Below are positions 58,413-64,000 of a stretch of 64,000 nucleotides of DNA, piece after piece (within the stretch, counting starts at the first letter, position 1; each line of letters opens with the position of its first letter). The notes beneath the pieces are model-generated. The model was not told the DNA's origin. It searched no databases and saw nothing but the letters and a program-made list of their open reading frames with translations. The position numbers and the translations under genes were made by a program. Source of the DNA: Arthrobacter sp. ISL-95 (GTDB lineage: Bacteria; Actinomycetota; Actinomycetes; Actinomycetales; Micrococcaceae); the NCBI RefSeq assembly GCF_018613695.1, contig NZ_JAGGPR010000016.1:165868-229867 (forward strand). Direction: 5' to 3'.

Positions 58413-59142
58413 GCGTCCACACCAAACCTGCGAACCGACCGGTCAGGGAGTCCCGCCGGTATGAAAAGAGGGAGTCGTTTTCCAGGGTGCACTCCCCCGA
58501 GTACTCCACGGGGACATTCAGTGCGGCCAACTGGGCCCTGACACCCGCAGGCAGGTCAAGGGCCGGCGTTCCCCACGAGGTGGAAGACCAGGTCTCGGGA
58601 ATCTCTGCCGCCACCTCTTCGCGCAGCTGTTCCGGGACCTCGTAGCAAGATCCGCAAATGGACGGTCCGAGCCAAGCGCTGATATCCACAGCTCCCCGAC
58701 GTCGCATTTCGGCGACAGTGGCGGGGACGACGGCTGAAGCTACGCCGGGTCGCCCGGCGTGGGCAGCAGCCAGGACGGGGCTGCTACCGGCGTCGGTGCC
58801 AACCAGCAGAACCGGGACACAATCAGCCACCATGACGGCCAGTGGCTGTACGGATCGATCTGAAGCCATGTGCAGCGCGGGGGCAGCGGAAACCATGGCA
58901 TCTGCCGTTGGTCCAGGACCATAGGCTTCAATGAACTCAACGTGATTCCCATGGACCTGGTCCATGTACTGAAACCGCCGTGAAACCGATTGGTCTTCCA
59001 GTCCAAGAACCCGTTCCAATCGGGCGCGACGAGCCATCACTTCCGTGGGGTCGTCCTGCACATGGAGAGCCAGGTTCCCGGCGCCTGTATCCGTGAAGGC
59101 TACAGAAACGCCGGGCCGTACTTCATTTCGACACCAAAACAC
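58405..59142 (-). CDS. pgeF: Peptidoglycan editing factor PgeF (laccase-domain/polyphenol oxidase family)
   Basis: A 245-residue YfiH/COG1496-family protein with the Zn/Cu-type His-Cys-His site. It has DQVHGNHVEFI (His near residue 67), MVADCVPVLLVG (Cys about 108) and AAHAGRPGVASAV (His about 126). Related enzymes are described as correcting misincorporated L-Ser in peptidoglycan precursors, or as purine nucleoside phosphorylases. The GTG at 59142 gives the best N-terminus but has only a weak AGG upstream. It follows ftsZ by 26 nt. Confidence 0.9.
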   Translation of the reverse strand: MFWCRNEVRPGVSVAFTDTGAGNLALHVQDDPTEVMARRARLERVLGLEDQSVSRRFQYMDQVHGNHVEFIEAYGPGPTADAMVSAAPALHMASDRSVQPLAVMVADCVPVLLVGTDAGSSPVLAAAHAGRPGVASAVVPATVAEMRRRGAVDISAWLGPSICGSCYEVPEQLREEVAAEIPETWSSTSWGTPALDLPAGVRAQLAALNVPVEYSGECTLENDSLFSYRRDSLTGRFAGLVWTHD

Positions 59143-59168
59143 CTGGTACTGACTCTTTCGAACGTGGC

Positions 59169-60389
59169 TTACTTCAGGAAGTCAGGAACGTCGAGATCAT
59201 CGGAGCGGCTGCCCGAAAGATCCGGTTCAACCACTGCAGGGAGGTCGACATCGAAGCCGGAGTCAGCGGGCAGGGCTGAGGGGCGCTGCTGGCCCCAGTT
59301 GCTCAAGCCTGCAGCACCGATACCTGCCGTAGCGTGCTGCGGGGCTGCAGCGCTGGACGGCGCACTGCTCGGAGCAGCCGGCCTATCCGAAGGTACCGGG
59401 TTCTGGGCCGGACGCGACTGGTCCATTGAAGGCGAGGTTGCCTTGACGTCGTCGAAGCCTGCGGCAATGACTGTCACGCGTGCTTCATCTCCCAAGGCGT
59501 CGTCAATGACGGCACCGAAGATGATGTTCGCTTCCGGGTGGGCAACTTCCTGAACAAGGCGCGCGGCCTCGTTGATTTCGAACAGGCCAAGATCCGAGCC
59601 ACCCTGAATGGACAGCAGGACCCCGTGGGCACCGTCGATGGAGGCTTCCAGGAGCGGGGACGCGATAGCCAGTTCCGCAGCCTTGACGGCACGATCTTCA
59701 CCACGCGCGGAACCGATGCCCATCAGGGCGGATCCTGCACCCTGCATGACTGACTTGACGTCAGCGAAGTCCAAGTTGATCAGACCCGGAGTGGTGATGA
59801 GGTCAGTGATGCCCTGCACACCGGAAAGGAGGACCTGGTCCGCGGAGCGGAAGGCGTCCAGGACGGAGACGTTGCGGTCGCTAATGGACAGGAGGCGATC
59901 GTTGGGGATGACGATCAAGGTATCGACTTCGTCGCGGAGCGCGTCTATACCGGCTTCGGCAGAGCCTGCACGGCGTCGGCCTTCGAAGGTGAAGGGACGG
60001 GTCACGACGCCAATGGTCAGCGCACCGAGGGAGCGGGCGATGCGCGCGACCACGGGAGCGCCACCGGTTCCGGTGCCACCACCCTCGCCTGCCGTGACGA
60101 AGACCATGTCAGCGCCGCGGAGAACTTCTTCGATCTCATCGGCGTGGTCTTCGGCTGCCTGTTTGCCGACCTCGGGGTTTGCCCCGGCACCGAGGCCTCG
60201 GGTGAGCTCACGCCCGACGTCGAGCTTGACGTCGGCGTCGCTCATGAGCAGCGCCTGCGCGTCGGTGTTGATGGCGATGAACTCGACGCCCCGGAGGCCG
60301 ACCTCGATCATACGGTTGACTGCGTTCACCCCACCGCCGCCGATGCCGACGACCTTGATGACGGCCAAGTAATTCTGCGGTGCTGCCAC
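59169..60389 (-). CDS. ftsZ: Cell division GTPase FtsZ
   Basis: A 406-residue tubulin homologue that forms the Z-ring. It carries KVVGIGGGGVNAVNRM, the tubulin signature GEGGGTGTGGAPVVA (about residues 102-116), the T7 loop NLDFADVKSVM and GIGSARGEDR. After about residue 315 comes a Pro/Ala/Ser-rich linker. The C-terminal peptide DDLDVPDFLK binds SepF and other partners. The GTG at 60389 has AAGGGG 8 nt upstream; the in-frame upstream ATG at 60437 has no ribosome site. A candidate promoter lies 70 nt upstream in the 209-nt gap after ftsQ. Confidence 0.97.
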   Translation of the reverse strand: MAAPQNYLAVIKVVGIGGGGVNAVNRMIEVGLRGVEFIAINTDAQALLMSDADVKLDVGRELTRGLGAGANPEVGKQAAEDHADEIEEVLRGADMVFVTAGEGGGTGTGGAPVVARIARSLGALTIGVVTRPFTFEGRRRAGSAEAGIDALRDEVDTLIVIPNDRLLSISDRNVSVLDAFRSADQVLLSGVQGITDLITTPGLINLDFADVKSVMQGAGSALMGIGSARGEDRAVKAAELAIASPLLEASIDGAHGVLLSIQGGSDLGLFEINEAARLVQEVAHPEANIIFGAVIDDALGDEARVTVIAAGFDDVKATSPSMDQSRPAQNPVPSDRPAAPSSAPSSAAAPQHATAGIGAAGLSNWGQQRPSALPADSGFDVDLPAVVEPDLSGSRSDDLDVPDFLK

Positions 60390-60458
60390 GTTTCGTGCCC
60401 CTTGCTTGTGTCCTATAGCGAAACTGATCGAGTCCAACTTGAATCCTTGGACCTTAAC

Positions 60459-60487
60459 CCTCTAGTTGAAGGTTATAGTTATGTCAA
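60459..60487 (-). promoter_or_regulatory. Candidate ftsZ promoter
   Basis: On the minus strand TTGACA (60487-60482), a 17-nt spacer and TAGAGG (60464-60459). The -35 is perfect and the -10 is moderate. Confidence 0.4.
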
Positions 60488-60598
60488 GTAACTCTACTGC
60501 GACGGTATTTCCTCTCGTTCCCACATGCAATCTCCGCTTGCGCGTGTCGTGTGATTGCCGCGAAATAAGGTCACCGTCAGTTACGTTCTCAGTACTGT

Positions 60599-61510
60599 TT
60601 ATTTTGTAAACGGATGCCGGGGAACACTGACGTCGTAGACATTGACCGGGACCTTCGGATCCGCCGGCATCCTAAGCAGCGCTTCGAGTGCCTTCGCCTT
60701 CAGTTCCCTGTCCTCGGCATTGCCCCACACTACCGTCTTTCCGTCCACCAGTTTCAGCTCAACGGCGTCCGGTGAGGCTGCAGAGGCAGTGGACATCCTG
60801 GCCAGGATATCGGCGGGCAAAGTGTCCAGAACAGCAGCAATCGCCTTGAACGAGTCCGTACTAGTAGTGCCGACTCCGGCGTCTATCAAGGGCAGGGGCA
60901 CGGCGGCCAAATCCTGTGTTGCTCCGAGTTGCACGCCGTCCACATCCACCATGACGTAGCTGTCCCCCTGCTTCAGCAGAGCCACCGGGACGCGCTCGTC
61001 CACGTGAACCAGCAACTCAGAGGGCGGCCGCGCTTCCATGGTGGCAGAGCGGACCTGGACGAGTGGTTTCAGGAGTTCGTTGATTTCCTGCTCGCTGACT
61101 TGTGGCAGCGGCTTGCCTTCGAGGCCGGACAGCGCTTTTTGCACCGCATCCGGCGTCACCAACGATGTTCCGTCCACGGTGATGGTGCGGACGGCCAACG
61201 CCGGCGAAAATATGGCCCCTGCGATCAGGGAACCGACCACCACGGCCACAATCGAGAGCGTCCAGAGCACTAGTCGTCGCTGACGCCGTTTCCTTGGCTC
61301 GGGAAAGGCAATGACGTTATCGGTCGGCGACTTACCGGCCTGCGCAGCACCGGCAGGCTTCGAGGGGCGGTCCGCCTCCGCGGCCTTCACCTCCGGTTCA
61401 ACCGGGCGCTGCGCACTAATGACCTCCACTGAGTCACCGCTGGGGCGGCCCGCCTTGCTTTGCCGCGGGTCCGTAGTCGGTTTGAAGGTGGGCTTCCGCG
61501 TGCTAGCCAT
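60599..61510 (-). CDS. ftsQ: Cell division protein FtsQ/DivIB
   Basis: A 303-residue single-pass divisome protein. A cytoplasmic basic/proline-rich N-terminus (residues 1-75) precedes the helix LVLWTLSIVAVVVGSLIAGAIF (about 78-100). A POTRA domain follows (VRTITVDGTSLVTPDAVQKAL), then the beta domain (VQVRSATMEARPPSELLVHVDERVPVALL and DGVQLG). The ATG at 61510 overlaps the murC stop, giving coupled translation. It connects cell-wall synthesis to FtsZ-dependent division. Confidence 0.93.
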   Translation of the reverse strand: MASTRKPTFKPTTDPRQSKAGRPSGDSVEVISAQRPVEPEVKAAEADRPSKPAGAAQAGKSPTDNVIAFPEPRKRRQRRLVLWTLSIVAVVVGSLIAGAIFSPALAVRTITVDGTSLVTPDAVQKALSGLEGKPLPQVSEQEINELLKPLVQVRSATMEARPPSELLVHVDERVPVALLKQGDSYVMVDVDGVQLGATQDLAAVPLPLIDAGVGTTSTDSFKAIAAVLDTLPADILARMSTASAASPDAVELKLVDGKTVVWGNAEDRELKAKALEALLRMPADPKVPVNVYDVSVPRHPFTK

Positions 61511-62873
61511 CCAATGCCGCCACAATTTGCGGTCCGTAAGCAGTGACGTCTCCGGCGCCCACCGTCAGGACTACATCACCGTCGATTGCAGAGTCCACCA
61601 CGGCGTCCACAGCTTCATCAGCGGAAACAAGCCGGCCGTTACCCAAATGATCGGTGATGAGCGTGCTTGTTACCCCGGGGATTGGATCCTCGCGGGCAGG
61701 GTAGATATCCAAAACAAGAGCGGTGTCCGCCAGCTCCAAGGCGGCGGCGAACTCCTTGGCGAACTCACGGGTCCGCGAAAACAGGTGCGGTTGGAAGAGA
61801 ACGTGCACCTTGTTACCCGCGGCCACGGAACGTGCGGCCGATAGTGCTGCGCGCACTTCTGTGGGGTGGTGGGCGTAGTCATCATAGACCCGCACTCCCC
61901 TCCCCTGGCCCTTGAGCTCAAAGCGCCTGGACGCACCTGTGAAGTAGCCCAAAGCGACCGCTGCCGTGCCGGCTTCCACGCCGAGTTCGACGGCGACTGC
62001 GAACGCGGCCGCCGCATTCAGGGCGTTGTGCCGGCCGGGCACCTGCAGGTCAAGCCTGTGGACGTCACTGCCAATGGCCACTGAAACGTCGCCAGGACCG
62101 CCATCATGAAGCCGGATGTCTGCGTCGCCGGATGTTCCGTATGTCAGTACCCGTGTTGTCCCGGTGGACGCTGTGCGCTCAGCCAAAGCCCGTGCTCCGG
62201 CGTCATCGGCACATGCCAGCAGGACGCCGTTGGCAGGCAGGAGTGCGGCGAAATCATCAAAGGAAGCAAAGACGGCCTCCGGCGTCCCGTAATGATCCAA
62301 GTGATCGGCTTCGACGTTGGTGACCACGGCAATCAGCGGACGGTAATTGAGGAATGACCCATCCGACTCATCGGCCTCTGCCACGAAAATGTCGGATTCA
62401 CCGTGGGCTGCGTTGACGCCGAGTGCCGGCACGTTGGCGCCAATTGCGAAGGAGGGATCCAGGCCGGCCTTCTTCAGGAGCACAGCCACCATGGAGGTGG
62501 TGGTGGACTTGCCGTGGGTACCCGCTACGGTAACAACCCGGTGCCCGGCCATGGTGGCGGCCAAGGCTTCCGAGCGGTGGAGTACAGGCAGCCCGGCCTC
62601 ACGCGCCGCCACTAACTCCGGGTTATCCGCCCGGATGGCTGAACCAGCGACGACCGTCTGGGAATCCCCGAGGTTCTTGGCGTCGTAGCCTACTGCAATG
62701 CGCGCACCTGCCAAAGCAAGGTCACGCATCACCGGCAGGTCCTTGACATCGGTTCCGCTGACCGGGACGCCTCGCGAGACCATGATGCGGGCGACTGCGG
62801 ACATTCCCACGCCGCCGATTCCGATGAAGTGGACGCGTCCGAGGGACTCGAGCCGGGCGATGCTGGTGGTCAT
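61503..62873 (-). CDS. murC: UDP-N-acetylmuramate--L-alanine ligase
   Basis: A 456-residue cytoplasmic Mur ligase adding L-Ala to UDP-MurNAc. The N-terminal Rossmann-like VHFIGIGGVGMSAVARI (residues 14-30), the ATP loop GTHGKSTTTSM (about 118), VAEADESDGSFLNY and TNVEADHLDHYG, and the C-terminal DDYAHHPTEV are all intact. It overlaps murG by 4 nt and ftsQ by 8 nt, so the three genes are translated as a block. Confidence 0.97.
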   Translation of the reverse strand: MTTSIARLESLGRVHFIGIGGVGMSAVARIMVSRGVPVSGTDVKDLPVMRDLALAGARIAVGYDAKNLGDSQTVVAGSAIRADNPELVAAREAGLPVLHRSEALAATMAGHRVVTVAGTHGKSTTTSMVAVLLKKAGLDPSFAIGANVPALGVNAAHGESDIFVAEADESDGSFLNYRPLIAVVTNVEADHLDHYGTPEAVFASFDDFAALLPANGVLLACADDAGARALAERTASTGTTRVLTYGTSGDADIRLHDGGPGDVSVAIGSDVHRLDLQVPGRHNALNAAAAFAVAVELGVEAGTAAVALGYFTGASRRFELKGQGRGVRVYDDYAHHPTEVRAALSAARSVAAGNKVHVLFQPHLFSRTREFAKEFAAALELADTALVLDIYPAREDPIPGVTSTLITDHLGNGRLVSADEAVDAVVDSAIDGDVVLTVGAGDVTAYGPQIVAALDG

Positions 62874-63988
62874 GCGGATACCGCTTCCAAGACAAGATCA
62901 GCCATCTGCTGATCGGCGTTTCTGATGCCAAGGGCTTCGGATTTCCGAGCCATGTGGTTAAGCCTGCTGCGGTCTGTCAGCAGCGGAATCAATTCGCTCC
63001 GGAGCCATTCCGGGCTGAGGTCCTTGTCCTCGATCATCAGCGCGCCGCCCGCGGAGACCAAGGGGGCTGCGTTCAATGCCTGCTCGCCGTTGCCGATGGG
63101 CAAAGGTACAAAGACAGCCGGGACTCCCACTGCAGCTACCTCGCTGACAGTTCCCGCCCCGGCTCTGGCGAGGATGACGTCGGCAGCGGCATAGACGTTC
63201 TCCATACCGTCCACGTACTCAACCTGCTGGTAGCCGTCTGCGATGAGGATGCCGCCGTCGTCATCCTTGACCGCTTTGCCCTTGCCTGTGATGTGGAGGG
63301 TCTCAATGCCGGCAGCCGCCAGTGCGGGCAGAGCAGCAGTGATTGCACGGTTGATGCTCAAAGCCCCTGAGGAGCCGCCTGTGACGATCAAAGCCGGACG
63401 GTGGGGATCCAACCCCAGCGCAGCCTTTGCCGCAGACGCAGCTTCAGTCCTGTTCAATTGCGAGATGGCCCGGCGCATGGGCATGCCCACGTGGCGAGCA
63501 CCCCGCAAGCGGGTCCCGGCAAATGCCACGGCAACATGTTTGCTGAACCGGGCGCCGACGCGGTTGGCCAGGCCGGCTTTCATGTTGGCTTCGTGGATGA
63601 CGATGGGGATCCGCAGTTTCCGGGCAGCGAGATACATGGGCGTACAAACGTACCCGCCCACACCCACGAGGACATCCGCACGGGACTCCTCCAGGATTCG
63701 CCGGGCCTGCCGCACCGCGCCGCCCAACCGGGCAGGCAGCTTGACGAGGTCCACTGACGGCCGCCGCGGAAAGGGAACACGGTCAATGGTGGCCAGCTGG
63801 TACCCGGCGGCGGGGACGAGACGGGTTTCCATGCCCGACGGCGTTCCAACAGCCAGGATGGAGGCTTCCGGATGTTTGTCCTTGATGGCATCGGCAATAG
63901 CCAACAGTGGGCTGACGTGACCGGCAGTTCCACCGCCGGCAAGGACGACGGACAAAGGCTTCGGCGCGTTTGCGGAGTCAAAAGTCAT
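62870..63988 (-). CDS. murG: UDP-N-acetylglucosamine--lipid pyrophosphoryl-undecaprenol GlcNAc transferase
   Basis: A 372-residue peripheral membrane glycosyltransferase that makes lipid II from lipid I. The N-terminal GGGTAGHVSPLLAIADAI (residues about 17-34), PIVIHEANMKAGLANR, the linker VTGGSSGALSINRAI and the UDP-GlcNAc-binding YVDGMENVYAAADVILARAGAGTVSEVAA are all present. ATG 63988 lies 13 nt from the window edge; an upstream division gene such as ftsW probably overlaps it by ATGA. No motif is missing. Confidence 0.96.
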   Translation of the reverse strand: MTFDSANAPKPLSVVLAGGGTAGHVSPLLAIADAIKDKHPEASILAVGTPSGMETRLVPAAGYQLATIDRVPFPRRPSVDLVKLPARLGGAVRQARRILEESRADVLVGVGGYVCTPMYLAARKLRIPIVIHEANMKAGLANRVGARFSKHVAVAFAGTRLRGARHVGMPMRRAISQLNRTEAASAAKAALGLDPHRPALIVTGGSSGALSINRAITAALPALAAAGIETLHITGKGKAVKDDDGGILIADGYQQVEYVDGMENVYAAADVILARAGAGTVSEVAAVGVPAVFVPLPIGNGEQALNAAPLVSAGGALMIEDKDLSPEWLRSELIPLLTDRSRLNHMARKSEALGIRNADQQMADLVLEAVSA

Positions 63989-64000
63989 GAAGTGCTAAGT

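Noticed and set aside
1..64000. Mobile elements, prophage, CRISPR arrays, tRNA genes, toxin-antitoxin pairs
   Set aside because: Looked for across the window; no transposase, integrase, regular spacer-repeat pattern, cloverleaf or small paired toxin genes could be supported.

Overview
This window comes from the chromosome of a high-GC actinobacterium, most likely a Micrococcaceae member of the Arthrobacter/Paenarthrobacter type. The grounds are a fused CydDC transporter, polyphosphate glucokinase, DivIVA/Wag31, SepF and YggT beside FtsZ, a glnE-glnA2 pair, an actinobacterial SigA with a long acidic/Ala-rich N-terminus, frequent GTG starts and many apparently leaderless genes. I see no tRNA, rRNA, CRISPR array, transposase, integrase or phage gene. 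This is core chromosome with small accessory genes between.

Layout. 1-10 kb: a truncated VOC gene, DinB and GNAT genes, then cydA-cydB-cydDC (cytochrome bd oxidase and its assembly transporter, leftward) facing a rightward blaI/M56-protease pair. Three 17-bp inverted repeats lie between them. 10-20 kb: a ChrB-like gene divergent from an MFS transporter across one palindrome, topoisomerase subunit B (parE), a small zinc-ribbon-like gene, sigA, a DUF4192 gene, an MFS gene and a PAC2 gene. 20-26.6 kb: pepA, lpdA, sucB (2-oxoacid dehydrogenase E3 and E2), a small membrane protein, VOC and OsmC genes. 26.6-35.6 kb: a tricorn-type protease, a TIGR01777 epimerase, a Ser/Thr kinase, lipB-lipA (lipoylation, serving the E2 above) and a DUF4191 gene. 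35.6-43.4 kb: a nitrogen block of RDD protein, glnA, an unknown gene, GNAT, glnE and glnA2. 43.5-50.5 kb: panB, a SPOR-like gene, map, ppgK, an SDR, nrdR, hisD, a membrane protein and a flavin reductase. 50.5-64 kb, all leftward: murG-murC-ftsQ-ftsZ-pgeF-yggS-sepF-yggT-divIVA-lspA-rluD-dnaE, the lower part of the division/cell-wall cluster.

The most interesting material is regulatory. (1) A BlaI-like operator family (TTCTAC-N5-GTAGAA) occurs three times between cydA and blaI and, slightly degenerate, once in the promoter of an uncharacterised four-helix membrane protein 17 kb away. This suggests a BlaI/M56 system controlling cytochrome bd. (2) A 22-bp palindrome fills the gap between the chrB-like and MFS genes, and its two arms supply symmetrical -10 hexamers exactly 7 nt from each start codon. 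(3) A GGGAAC-N18-GTT element precedes sigA, matching the sigma-R/SigH oxidative-stress promoter class. (4) A tandem GlnR-type site precedes glnA. (5) Paired NrdR boxes precede a promoter that overlaps the hisD terminator. (6) At least fourteen genes show TANNNT (or close) 6-7 nt before the start codon and no Shine-Dalgarno, so many start calls here were made on a leaderless model.
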